DNA of 64,000 nt. Origin: Calonectria ilicicola. Its lineage: Eukaryota; Ascomycota; Sordariomycetes; Hypocreales; Nectriaceae. Positions 22,247-33,179 of this stretch are shown piece by piece. The stretch spans positions 372,001 through 436,000 of the forward strand of contig CP085836.1 of NCBI GenBank assembly GCA_020809705.1, in the 5' to 3' direction. Numbering within the stretch: the first letter of the stretch is position 1; the number at the start of each line of letters is the position of its first letter. Below the pieces are notes generated by a model. The model searched no databases and was not told where the DNA came from. It worked only from the letters and a program-made list of their open reading frames with translations. Made by a program: the position numbers and the translations under genes.

Positions 22247-22958
22247 AGGATAACCCTGCAGTAGGAAGGGATACCACGAGCATTTATTATATACAGAACA
22301 AGAAGGAAACCGCTATGGACAGGGACGGCCAAATCAATGTAAATAGAGGTTATAGTGCAAAGGGAGGGATTTTCTGCGACAGACGGCCCTTTCTAACAAA
22401 GAAAGGGTGAAGTGGGGTTGGCCCGGCATTTTGCTGAGTCCTCTGTGTTAAATCTTTAGGCTGCAAATTGTGACATAAAAAGCCGATACTCTATTAAAGT
22501 CCTTATTGAAATGGAGAAGAAGAAAAGCACCACCAACCCCCAAAGCCTAGGTATCTGACTATCTGACTTTCCGGGTTGATAGAAGCGAAATCAATAGTAG
22601 CTGGGGGCGAGAGGACTAACTCTTGGCCATGGCAGCTGGGCTCCTCCGACCTAAGACGCGCCCGGAAAATCATCATTGTTCATTGTAGCTATCTTCTTTT
22701 TGCTCGGATTCAGTCTACCAGATCCGTTCCAAAAGCATTATCCTTATGCCCAAATTTATTAGATACAGAGACTCTGTCTTGAAGAGGGATTTGAACCAAG
22801 CTCTTGCATCAAACCCTTTTTTCGAAACACTAACTATCGAATATAACAGCCGGGGTCCCTACACCTCAGGCGCCAAGCAAAGTGAAAATTTAGAAACCCT
22901 TGAGAAGTCTTGTTCGCAGTCAAAGAGTGGATATGAGCCTCATCATTCCGCCGGGGGC
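22247..22958. other. Intergenic upstream of the 23074 gene
   Basis: No gene is supported. Short frames at 22576-22782 and nearby have no coding support. Confidence 0.35.
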
Positions 22959-23050
22959 TTTTTTTTTTTTTTTTTTCTCGCATTTCCGCTCCCCTCCCCC
23001 ACCTATTTCTTTTCCCTTTTTATCTCTTCTTTTTTTCTTCTTAATCCACA
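22959..23050 (+). promoter_or_regulatory. Polypyrimidine promoter tract
   Basis: A run of 18 T is followed by a CT-rich stretch up to about 23050, ending some 25 bases before ATG 23074. Such CT tracts are common just upstream of transcription starts in filamentous fungi. Confidence 0.5.
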
Positions 23051-23073
23051 CCTCGGCTCTGAAAAGCGAAAAC

Positions 23074-24033
23074 ATGACCGCTCCCAAAGAGCACGATCTT
23101 TCAAAGATATATAGGGATCTGAGGGATGAAATCTTCGCCGGTAGTGTCGAGGAATCGCTGCTCGAGGAAAAATTGAGGGCGGCTTGGGGCGTTTTCAAAC
23201 ACCAGTGTCTCGAGGAGCTCCTTATCTTGCCAGCCAAAAACTTAGCCGTGCTGTACCATGGAGCTGGCCGAAAGGATGAAGCAATCGCATTATTGGCTAA
23301 AATATGGAACTGTGAAGGGGACTACGCACCGTCTGCCTATCCGGTCCTACAAACACAAAAAAGATGGAAGTCTAGGTTTTTGATCATTCCAGAACTTTTG
23401 CGCGACTTGACAGAAGAGAAGGAGATCAAACAAAAGATTGACAAGGACACTGATTCATTGGAAGAGCCTAATTGTGAACAATCACCGAAAAGATGGCAGC
23501 CTACGCTTGTGATCATTGCGGAACTACTGCGCAACTTCACAGAAGAGGAGGAGATCAAACAAAAGATTGACAAGGAAATTAATTCATTGAAAAAGCCTAA
23601 GCCTGAACTACACGGTTATCTGGAGGAACTGGTAGCCAGAAGAAGGGAAATCGGGGGCCGGCCGCCTTCAAAAGGTTATGCGCATGTCACATGGGTAGTG
23701 AACGGACTAATTGAAAACCAGACTTTTCGCCAGGAAGTGGAATGGATGCATAGGCACGAGTTATCAGGGTCACCTCGCAAACTGCTGCAACGTCATTTCA
23801 AGAACAAACGCATTGATGCTCGTATATCATACGATCAAGTACCTCCACCAAGCCCAATCACTCTTTTGTTTCTAGGGAAAGAATGCCTGTTGCCGGAGCA
23901 AACTTCTTGGATAAGATCAAATTCCCTTGCATCCAAGAGGGTTAAGATGGAGAAAACCCAAGATGGGGAAGAATCGGATTGGGAAACAGAGTCAGAGCGG
24001 TTTGATGAATCAGGTTGCGAGGCAAACACGTAG
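23074..24033 (+). CDS. TPR-like protein with a tandem 43-residue repeat (319 aa)
   Basis: ATG 23074 (MTAPKEHDLS) is chosen because it follows the CT-rich tract; the frame itself is open further upstream. Residues ~56-78 (NLAVLYHGAGRKDEAIALLAKIW) have the L-Y-G-A spacing of one tetratricopeptide unit. Residues ~97-139 and ~140-182 are two copies of a 43-residue unit, each starting KRW and containing IKQKIDK; the DNA copies are offset by 129 bases and closely similar. The C-terminal half is basic and then acidic near the end (DGEESDWETESER). No catalytic motif is seen. A scaffold role is possible but unproven. Confidence 0.65.
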   Translation: MTAPKEHDLSKIYRDLRDEIFAGSVEESLLEEKLRAAWGVFKHQCLEELLILPAKNLAVLYHGAGRKDEAIALLAKIWNCEGDYAPSAYPVLQTQKRWKSRFLIIPELLRDLTEEKEIKQKIDKDTDSLEEPNCEQSPKRWQPTLVIIAELLRNFTEEEEIKQKIDKEINSLKKPKPELHGYLEELVARRREIGGRPPSKGYAHVTWVVNGLIENQTFRQEVEWMHRHELSGSPRKLLQRHFKNKRIDARISYDQVPPPSPITLLFLGKECLLPEQTSWIRSNSLASKRVKMEKTQDGEESDWETESERFDESGCEANT

Positions 24034-24929
24034 AAAGACACCCAGACGGGCTGCGGACTAGGACTTAAATTGAGATTGGATGATGAACACAATCTGCACA
24101 GATAGCCTATGGCGTCTCAGCTTGCTAGATAGTTCCTCGGCGTTTTGGATAGTTGGCAATCCTCAAGTGGACAATCAACTTCATGAGTACCGTATGTCAC
24201 AAAGTAATATAACATTAGGCGCATTGCAGCTGGTGCATCATGAATAACCAATCTGATACGCTGGCGATGCCCTCCCTGATTCTCATCAACGGGCCCAGGT
24301 TGTTGATTGTGTGCTTTATTACAGCCCATTCGTATATAACTTCGTCAATTCAACTAACTGACTAATTGGCTATTTACATCCACCGGCAGTAACAGCCAAT
24401 TAAGAGAGAGACCGAGCGGCGCTTCCAATCCCTCCGTCTTTGCAGCCCTGTTAAAACTCGGAGGAAAACCTCAAGCCGTGGGTCAGCATACGGTGTCAAA
24501 CCCCCGGGGGCACGGCTTTTCCAACTGTAGCCACACATTACGTTGTGTGCAGACTCTTTAACCCACGGTAGTTCGGGCCCGTGTGAAAATCTCTTCCTTG
24601 ATTGGAGACTTTGTCTCCAGCGGATCGATTTAGGTCTTACCGGTGTGGCTTATGCAGCTGCAGGGTTCGAACCGACTCGGTGTCGTCGCCAACCCAGGTT
24701 CCCAACCTTGGTTGTTGACTTAGCCGCTCCCGTGGTGTAGCCACCGCACCACAGCCCATTCATCCTTCACGATTGTGACGCCCGCGCTCAGGGAGGAGCG
24801 ACCGAAGAAAGACACCGCGGCGTTTCTACCAGCGTACAGCCCCCGAGTAGGGCTGTCATCAGCGTTTATAACCCTGCTGTGCTCGTCAATGTCGGGTCCC
24901 CTGTGTTGCCAGCGTTGCTGGGAAAGATC
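24034..24929. other. Intergenic, GC-richer, with a GGGTTCGAACC palindrome
   Basis: No gene is supported. GGGTTCGAACC at about 24663 resembles a tRNA T-arm core, but no cloverleaf can be built around it. Base composition rises in G+C towards the broken gene at 24930. Confidence 0.35.
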
Positions 24930-25888
24930 CTAACCGCGTAAAACGGGCGGGCTCGATCCGGCCCATGCACGGATCAGGCTTCGCGTTTTGATCCCCAATG
25001 AATCGCTGGTAGGAATCCTCGCATCTGTCATGGACCCTGTCGGTAGGGTCGATCCCCAGTGTCGCCCCTCGGGTGGCTCAGACTTCATTATCCATCGGTG
25101 CCCCTCAGGTGAATGTCTCGCAAAACCGGCGGTTGCGAGCAGGAGTCCTCTGGACGTCCGCAACTTGAAGATTGTGTTTCTTCTGCTCACCCTGGCTCCG
25201 ATCGCGGAGCCGTCGCGGTCCTCCCACAACTCCTCAACGATGGCTTGCCGGCGACAGATGAATAGCAGCTGAGCAACCAGCGACCACTCCATGGATGTTG
25301 GCGGGTGGCGAAGGAACAAGTTAGCATTGGAATTCAAAGCCATCCAGCAGGCGTGCAGAAAGTCGCATAACGAAGGGTGTGGTCTTGTGAGCACTCGAAA
25401 TTCCTGAAACCTGCAGACCAGCGGAAGCCCATCGTCGCCGGGTAGAAACCGCCTCCATGGCCCCAAGCACGCGACATCGATGGCGGAGTCCATGGTGCGA
25501 CTGCCGCGGTCACTTAAGTGCATTGTCCAGCTCTGGGTGATAATCGGGGAACCTGGGGGGTGGCTCGTCCACTTGAATTCCTGCCCTCGAAGATAATCAA
25601 CCATCTTTGGGTCTTGTCATAGAAACGCTCTGATCCGTTGGCCCGTCTCTGTCAGCATCCGGTAGAGATCATCGTTTCCCTTAAGAGCTTGATGGATGTG
25701 CCGGCTACCGAGCTCTTCGCTGTACGAAATGCGCAACGACTTCATGGGAAAGCTTTTCGACATCCAAATCGTTCCGCTCAAGCGGAGCGTCGTCTCTCCA
25801 GTCACAGTTTCTTGTCAATCAGCAGGACATTTAGCCCCTCTGCCGTACGAGCAGCTGTCAGGCCGGCCGCATCTCTCCCAGCGATAAT
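24930..25888 (-). pseudogene. Broken gene with a Rossmann-like fragment and in-frame TGA
   Basis: Two minus-strand open segments, 25805-25617 and 25604-24930, lie in the same frame and are separated only by TGA (25619-25617) and a few codons; another in-frame TGA lies at about 25817-25815. The 224-residue downstream part is rich in Trp and Leu and I do not recognise it. In a different frame, 25888-25808 reads IIAGRDAAGLTAARTAEGLN then VLLIDKK, which has the layout of an FAD/NAD-binding Rossmann beta-alpha-beta unit with a damaged glycine motif. Whether both parts come from one frameshifted oxidoreductase gene is unclear. The segment is GC-richer than its surroundings. Confidence 0.4.
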
Positions 25889-26446
25889 GTGTTGGAGGAT
25901 TGGGCTCAAGTGGATTTTTGAGGGATTAACCTACCCTATAGTAGTTTAACTCTGCCTGATAAAAGGGAATGTTTGTTGGTACCAAAATAAATCATCAACC
26001 TTCTCCTTTCCAATAATTTTGCTATATCTAAATAACCGTCTTGCTGGCCAGTATGGCCAGTCTTATTGAATTTCTTTACATGAACCTTCTGAACAGGGCT
26101 AACTGGTGTCAGCAAATAACGATCGCTCATGGTATATCTATGGCAGGCAACATGATGCGTGGAAACTTGGCCATTAGTAGCTCGTTCAAAGTAGTCCATA
26201 CTTGGAGTTGTAGGTGCTTGACTAGAATTCGGACGAGAGCAAGGCATTTACTTATTTAGGAGCTTTCCTGTCCCTTTATTTGTTGTGCAGCAACCCATAC
26301 ATCTAAACTACAGTTGCTTAAAATCTCAAATCCCACAGCTTTTTATCAATATTGAATACTATCTAATTTATATTAGTGCGCCTTTTCGTTTTGTCTGAGA
26401 AAGAGTGTCCTGTAAGGCTTTTATTTATTCCCACTCTCGAACAGAT
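25889..26446. other. Promoter side of the esterase gene
   Basis: AT-rich, no gene supported. It should hold the upstream control region of the esterase starting at 26447. No clear TATA element was assigned. Confidence 0.35.
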
Positions 26447-27659
26447 ATGGCTGTTCGTCCTCCCAAACTCAAGGAGCTTCTCCATAGGCTTTGGTTAGCG
26501 TGTTTTGGTATGTATCTACTCCCAAAGCTCTCTATCAATCATCCATAACTGACACCAAAACTTGGCGACAGTACCGTTGTATCTGGCATTTAGTTTTATT
26601 CGCTCCCTTATTTATATCGTGTTTCTCTCTCTTCCATGGACCGAGTACTTAATCTGCTCTGTCTTGAAGGCGATTTTTGGCATCCTAGGGCCTTGCGAAA
26701 TCCAACGGCTCGCTGATTCGACAAGAACAGCCTATGCGAAATGGATTGGGAAAAAGAGATCACAAAGCAACGCACCAATAGCAATTAGTCGGCTCCGTTA
26801 TGATGTCGAGTCCCTTGCAGATAATGCAGCACTATTGTGGGTTGGTGATCGTAGTAAAGCAGATAAAGTCGTTCTCTTTTTTCATGGAGGGGGCTATATC
26901 GCACCACTGACTTCGGGTCATTTGGAATGGTGTTGGAGAGCCTATGTAGGTGCTGGAATGGAAGTCGAGACTGAGGTTGCTGTAGCAGTGCTGGAGTATA
27001 CCCTGTATCCGGCTGCAAGCCATCCCACACAGCTCCGTCAGGCTGCCAACGGTCTCGCACACCTGCTTTCATCCGGAATCAGTCCCCACAATATAATCAT
27101 TGGCGGAGACTCCGCCGGCGGAAATCTGACAGCACAGCTTCTTTGCCATTTAATTCGACCCTATCCTCAGGTTACGCGAATTGACCTCACCGGCCGCATA
27201 TTGGCGGCATTCCTCGTATCTCCTTGGCTTTCCCGGAATACCACTGACAAGTCATTCATGGAGAATAACGCAATTGACATGATTTCCACTTCAAGTGTCA
27301 ATTCTACAATCAACAAAGTCTTTGGGCATGCCTTGGTGAATCCAGATAAGTTTACCAACGATCCATTCCCTCTCGACATGGAAAAGCCTTGCTTCGACAA
27401 ACTGGGCTCAGTTATAAACGAGATATATGTCACGGTAGGAAAGTATGAGGTTCTCCGGGACCAGGGCATATTAATGGCAGAGAAAATACGACACTCTGAT
27501 CAGCGTGTCAAAATGCGCCTTGACCTTCAGCTAAGACAAGCGCACGACTTTATTTTACTGGAAGGTTCGAGGGGGGTGGACGGCGAATGCATGAAGGCAA
27601 TGAAAGGGTGGGTGAAGGATTTGTTGGCTGCTGATGCGGCTAAGGCGAAACAAATTTGA
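26447..27659 (+). CDS. Alpha/beta-hydrolase, HSL-type esterase/lipase (382 aa)
   Basis: Exons 26447-26507 and 26572-27659 join in frame after a 64-base intron (donor GTATGT, branch-like ACTGAC, acceptor CAG). The first exon gives MAVRPPKLKELLHRLWLACF, and the joined N-terminus (residues ~18-60) is hydrophobic, suggesting membrane association. HGGG, the oxyanion-hole signature of the hormone-sensitive-lipase family, lies in LFFHGGGYIAP; the nucleophile elbow is GGDSAGGN; the likely catalytic His is in QAHDF near the C-terminus. Length and motifs fit fungal esterases of the steryl-acetyl-hydrolase-like type. The physiological substrate is unknown. No biosynthetic cluster is evident next to it. 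Confidence 0.85.
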
Positions 27660-29533
27660 CGACTCTTTATTTTCGAGTGAAAGTAGTGCAATATCCTAAG
27701 CGCTCTCTGATGTTCTTGCATTCCTACCAAGTCATGCTAATTTTTGGATTCTATGAACGGCAATACCTTCCTGAAATCGATGTATTTTGAGCTAATAGAT
27801 GGTAAATGAATAGATTTACGAACAAAGTTGAACATGGGTGACACTTCAGCGATCAGTGGATTGTAATGGTCGATATCTTTTTACAATCACTTGTATCTTG
27901 AACGCATGATTGGGTAGTATAATTTCCTACTGGGCTATTGTTTATTATATTCAACCATATGTGCCGTCAGGTCCACCTGGTGAACCTTGAGACACTGGTT
28001 ACGATTTCTAGTTTGGCTTGAGAGGGACTACCAACGGCGGGCCATCCGCCAATTTCTGATATACACTTGGAACACAATATTTTATGGAAAATCTGGGTGA
28101 CGTAATTTCGCATTCTAATTGATGAAATAACATCAAGGCAATCAGGAATTATTCCTTCATCCACCGAGTCTAAAGCCGACGCAATAGCACGCACCTTACA
28201 TATTCATTCTCACTTCCGACCTTCCTAAAACCTAGTACAATTTCCAAGGAGTGTATCTATTTCTCTCTTCTGTAGACTTATCGATACATATAGGTGGGCG
28301 AGCGGAGCGGGTAGGCTTTTACGCACAAGCACAAGCTACCGTAGCTGATAGTGCCGGTGACATGGTGGCGTAGCGCCTTGCAGTGCTTTGCAGGGCATCT
28401 GTATGATACGTGATTATATGGCGTATATAAAGCAAGTTGTAGCTTCAGAGAACTGCCATCGCGTCCTGTGTTGATGAATAAAGTGCCGGCCTACAGCGCT
28501 GGGTGTTGCTACTTACGATAGTGTTCGAATGATGATGACATATGCTGGTGTCCAAATGAACCTTTTCACGAAATGCAAGATGCCAAAGTGGATCTCAAGC
28601 TATCGAGTAAGCAACATTAATTGTTTAAATACCTAATTTAGGCACAGTATTCCGCGAAAACTACACATATTACAGCACAAGGCTCACACTCTTGAGTGGC
28701 AAAGTTTTGGATCTAGCAACTTCTCTAAAGTATGGGAAATAAAACGTAGGTGCGAACTAGACAGATCGCCTATATCATTTTAGGGATGGAATAAAGTATG
28801 TGCCAAAATCCAGTAGTTAAGCACGGGATTAGATAGTGACTCAATAAGACTCGCGAGAGTAATTATTGCCTCGACTTTCAAGGGAAAAACTTCTCACTTA
28901 CAACATTAAAAAGTTTTGATACTCTATCGCACTTTAGACATTGGGTCATAATGAGAGATTGAAAGAGCGTTGATTTCCCATGAAATAAATAGTAGTCAAC
29001 CTCAAGCCGCACAGCTAAGTTAAGCTCTGAATGGTTGTGGGGCTGCGATGGCGAGGCATCGAGGCCTGCCACAACTGATGCCCATAAGGTTACACACACA
29101 AAGCCACCAATACACTGAGTGGAAGCTGTAAATAGCTCTTAGAGGTCAAAAATGCCACTCTAGACATATCTATTACCTTAAGGAGTTATCCGGAGCTATG
29201 CCCGGGCCTGCCGCAGACCGCAGTACCAGCAAGCTACACCCACAGTTTCAAACCTCACTAGCAGAAAACATTCTTGCAAGGGCATCCAACCAGGGGATTC
29301 AGTGGTGTTAAAAGTAATAAAGCCCCGGATGCTCAATAAACAGCTGCAGGAACTTAGCTTCCGCTCCGCTCCAACACCTAGTTTGCACGAACATACAAAA
29401 CAATGGATAGGGCCTTTCGAAAAATGAAACCTAGGGCTACTGGTGTCTATTATAACCACAGACAAACTCGCGTGCATGGTGACTCCCCGCACGTCTTCAC
29501 TCCTGCTAAAAACTTCATTCCCCCATTTATAAA
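27660..29533. other. Intergenic; one weak exon candidate at 28030-28194 (-)
   Basis: Mostly AT-rich. On the minus strand 28194-28030 reads RAIASALDSVDEGIIPDCLD then VISSIRMRNYVTQIF, which looks protein-like but has no supported partner exon. A TATATAAAG at about 28430 has no gene downstream that I can find. Confidence 0.3.
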
Positions 29534-30133
29534 TCAACCATTTCCATGAAACAATCCGACTAGCTCGGACAAAAGCAGACACATGAACGCATACGAACAT
29601 GCTCGCTCTCCAATTAAGAACAAGATCAATCCTAATAGGCAGATCACCACTGTACGAAAAATACGTGGCCTTTCCATCTTCGGTGAAACCGGTGGTGGAA
29701 CTTGTCGAAACGGAACTTCAGTATCGCCTAATCCCGTCAACGATTGCATGTGTTGTCGAGATTGGATTACATCTAACAACCTCACGATGATGATCTCGTT
29801 TAGTGACCCAATGACTTGTATTCCGTTCCGGCCACACTCAACGTGCTCTCCACGAATCTGAATTTTCTCGGAGCCGGGGACAATGAATTGTATGCCCCCA
29901 TTTGCCACCTTTACATGAGCAAAGCGAGAAGCTGAAGTGTCGTAATGTTGCGGTAGGTCTCCGTCCGCTCTATGATTGGGGTTTGGTACGTCATAGTTTG
30001 ATTTTTCTTTAGAATCACAAGAAGATAGCCCGCTGCAGGAAAGACTGCTAGCCGTGAGCTGGTGAGTACTTTTGTTGAATTCTGCTGCTCTTTCAAATTC
30101 GGGCTGTCCTGTCATGACTTGACTGTGGTCCAT
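29534..30133 (-). CDS. Membrane-anchored protein with Gln-centred beta repeats (199 aa)
   Basis: ATG 30133 opens 199 codons. Residues ~76-110 contain GGIQFIVPG, EKIQIRG and NGIQVIGSLN, with core glutamines Q82, Q92 and Q106; Q82 and Q106 are 24 residues apart. The alternation of hydrophobic residues, Gln and Gly suggests stacked beta strands or an amyloid-forming motif. Residues ~161-175 and ~182-195 are strongly hydrophobic, making two likely membrane segments at the C-terminus. The same kind of core recurs in the neighbouring ORF at 30472. The N-terminal 70 residues are polar and disordered. The family is not recognised, and a further exon at either end is possible. Confidence 0.5.
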   Translation of the reverse strand: MDHSQVMTGQPEFERAAEFNKSTHQLTASSLSCSGLSSCDSKEKSNYDVPNPNHRADGDLPQHYDTSASRFAHVKVANGGIQFIVPGSEKIQIRGEHVECGRNGIQVIGSLNEIIIVRLLDVIQSRQHMQSLTGLGDTEVPFRQVPPPVSPKMERPRIFRTVVICLLGLILFLIGERACSYAFMCLLLSELVGLFHGNG

Positions 30134-30471
30134 AAAGAAGATAGCAGACGAAGGTACAATACACCCATTCGCTAAGAGGACAAAAGTCTAACCTCAATAC
30201 GCTGACTAAGAGACAGTGGATACCAAATATCTGACACTGGGAACGTTTGCTGAGGATGGTCCCATCCAGATCTAATACCAACTTTTATACATACCTACAT
30301 TTGCCTTAGGGTTATTTGGAGACTTTATTTGTATATTCAGCTTTTTTTACCAATAATACTGTGAATAGTGCACCTGAGCAACTCAAAACATCGCCATTGG
30401 AGGTTAAACGAGTTGAGCGACAGCACAACCGTCTTTGCACAGCACGCACATAGATACGGTTAGCCAGCCCA

Positions 30472-31147
30472 TTATTTCAACACTCTGTTATCGTGAAGCT
30501 GATCTAAAAGCTTATTCCCATCTGCACTAGATTCATCTCTGTTTCCTTGTTCTAATGAGGCATGCGCAAGCGTAGGACCCATTTTGACTGAACCAAAAAA
30601 CTGTATGGCACTGTCTCCTCCATTGATATTCCGAGCACTAAACGCTTGGTTCGGGCTTGCCAGGAATATTTGTCTTGTATTGTCCCCTCCTACTACATTT
30701 TGAATTATCGAGGCGATGTTATGGTTGGATTGGTCATTGATGGGACCAAATAGCTGCAGGGCACCGTCCCCTCCTTTAATACACGAGGCCCTAACATCTG
30801 GCTCATCTTCATCCCAGAGGATGAGTTGCTTTGCACCTTCTCCCCTAGTGATACTCTCAATCCTGCGGGACTGGCTTCGCTGTTGAGAGGAAGATTCTTG
30901 TTTTCTTTTGGGAGCTGCGCCTTTCTTTTTAGCAATATTTCATCGATGATGATGATTAAATCCACTTACTCATCGAAAGCAAAACCCGCCTGAGATAAGA
31001 AGCTGCCTCTTTCCTGGCGCACCGCCCGTCCCCTGCTTTATCATAGACTCCGCGAATGACAAGGCAAAAGCAATACAACCATTCCAGAACCAGATTCCGA
31101 TATATCAAATAATTAGCGGTGTGAACACCGTCAGTTGGCGGGTACAA
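30472..31147 (-). CDS. Protein with four tandem amyloid-like repeats (5' end unresolved)
   Basis: Exon 30914-30472 (stop TAA 30474-30472) joins an upstream exon ending at 30970 across a 55-base intron (GTAAGT...GCAG). The second exon opens with a basic linker (PKRKQESSSQQRSQSRRIES), then four repeats with cores RGEGAKQLIL, GGDGALQLFG, GGDNTRQIFL and GGDSAIQFFG. Their glutamine codons lie near 30828, 30756, 30672 and 30603, spacings of 24, 28 and 23 residues. Consensus: (I/V)x(G/R)G(D/E)x(A/T)xQ(L/I/F)(F/I/L). This resembles fungal amyloid-signalling repeats in style but not clearly in class. The upstream exon reaches back to ~31147 without an ATG, so the start is missing from my model. Confidence 0.5.
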
Positions 31148-31371
31148 ACACGATGAAACTGGTTGATCTAAGGACTCTGCACTTACGCTGGTGCACTATT
31201 CCGCGTCTTAGTTTGCATTCATACCACAGTCGCTACAAGGCCCATTCTCATCAAAGCACCGTCTTCACTAAAGCAACAGCCAACTTAGGTACACGGTTGT
31301 TCAAGTGATCATAATATGTGAACCCAAGGCTTTGATTTGTTGCTTCGCAGTCAAATTGGTTGCATTGAAAG

Positions 31372-33179
31372 CTACTCAGTTATTTCTCTGTACTCCCAAT
31401 CTTCCCCATCCCGCGGAAGTCCCATAGCGAAGAGGATATATTCTGCGCGGGTCATACTACTCATAATATCATTCATATATCGTCGAACTTCGTCCTGAGG
31501 AGCCACCACTTTGGCCAAGGTCTGTAAATGGCGGTAGTTGGATGCTTGTATCCGAATATTAAATGGTTGATAGTAATCCAGTTCAGGATTTCCTGCATAT
31601 TCCAAGTTACTTCCTCTGTGAACTATGAGAAATGACGCTACAACTTGTTCTGAGTCTGGAAAATATTCCAAGACGCTAAACTTAGGAAATATGTAGCGAT
31701 CACCGCTGCCAAAGTCAAATAGAACAGCTAAAACATCTAATTCGGAAGATGGCAGCGAGCTATTGGACTTCAGTGCTCGCTGGTTTGCATCTAGCACAAC
31801 ACGCGGCACCGAAGGCCTTTTATTGCTATTTGGGGCACTTCGAGGGCCTTTCAGATTGATTTGGGTGTGAAGTGCATCAGATACGGCGTAGTTCAGACCG
31901 CGATGCAATTTATCAAGGATATCTTTGAGATCCGTGACATCATTATTTTTTGAACTCTCTTCGGCAAAGTACTTGACAGTCTTGCCGTCCACGTATAGCC
32001 TATCGGCGGGTGGATCCTTCCGTTGGTAGTTGGAGTTGAACTGGTCAATCATTTTTTTCATGTAATCAAGTTCCCATTGTTCTGACCCCCCTTTGGCTAC
32101 GCTTTTATTATTTCTCGAAGCTCAGTATTTTTCGAAGCCTGCTGAACGAGAAAGATGGTACAGGGGTCATTCGCACTGTGATGAGCAGAAGAGACAGCTG
32201 CAGGTGTGGTCGTGCCATGTGCGTCTGTGACGGGCGGAAGAGTCGGCGCAATTCCTATGGAAGGTCCGGGTACCACAGCAGTGTTCTGACAGTGAATATT
32301 TAAGCGCGTATCAGAGATCTGAGGAGATGTTTCGGGGAGTGCTATGTTTGGGTCGTTGAGGTGAGTTTGAACACAGTAGCCGGATTTTGGTAAGGATGTA
32401 ACATTTTTGGTCATAGTTGGCGAAGCCCATTTGGGAGAGGTAGCGACATGTTCTTGGTTTGGATTGGGCAAGGATTCCGGTTGAGCCACAATCTGAGAGG
32501 AGCGCGGAACTACAGGTTTTATTGGAATCGTATCGGTTGAGGCTGATGTTGCATTGGCTGAAACAGGTGCTACGTGTGGTAGAGGCATCGTGTCGTTCAG
32601 GGGGCCATATTGAATAATAGGTCGCTGGTTTTCTTTCTCGAAACGCACCTGGTTGGGCTTTGGTTCATGGTTGTTGACATTATACATGGTAGCTTGTATA
32701 TTATCTGACCCAACGGTGATGATGACGGTGCCAACCTTCTTCATACTATGGTTTGATGGGCTCTCTAGGTTCTTATTGTCGGAGCCTTTCAACAGGCAAG
32801 GTTTGGTCTAATACTTGGCAAAGAGACCATTACGAATCGATTTGTATCGCGACCGGGAAAGCGAATCTGCAAGGAAACCACTAACGACGAATGTCTGTGA
32901 GTATCGGATGGAGCTGTAGAGAAAAAAGCTGAGAGCGGCTTCAACTCACTCTTCATCTGACGACCGGTCCTCTATAGCTAAGATATTTCCCGGCTGCGCG
33001 ACCTTGGCATCAAGCGTTGGTTTCCCGGGTTGACTTGATTGGAGTAGTGTTGGTAGTTGAAGCTCCTCAGAAGCTAGAAGGGGTAGAGGACGTGCTGCCG
33101 TCGTCTCGGGACACACTCGAAAGGTGGTGGTCCTAGGCTTTATTGGAATGAGAGTGGAGTTGAACGTAGCGTAGAACAT
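31372..33179 (-). pseudogene. Hypothetical gene with a probable one-base frameshift
   Basis: Three minus-strand open segments (33179-32946, 32792-32097, 32061-31372) look like one gene. The first ends at a consensus donor GTGAGT after SSDE; the acceptor joining it to the second is not settled. The second frame ends ...LREIIKA at TAG 32099-32097. The third frame is open back only to a TGA about 25 bases further upstream. Within that overlap is a run of four A; one extra base there would give REIIKSVAKGGSEQWELDYM and continue smoothly. No intron fits the short overlap, so I infer a one-base deletion or sequence error. The middle part is Pro/Thr-rich and disordered; the last 150 residues (for example VLFDFGSGDRYIFPKFSVLE) look folded. 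Family unknown. Confidence 0.45.

Noticed and set aside
24655..24690. GGGTTCGAACC as a possible tRNA
   Set aside because: Only the T-arm-like palindrome is present; no acceptor stem, D-arm or anticodon arm can be paired around it.
29534..30914. Assigning the repeats to the HET-s HRAM, sigma or PP class
   Set aside because: Unit length and spacing differ from what I know of these motifs; only a general resemblance can be claimed.
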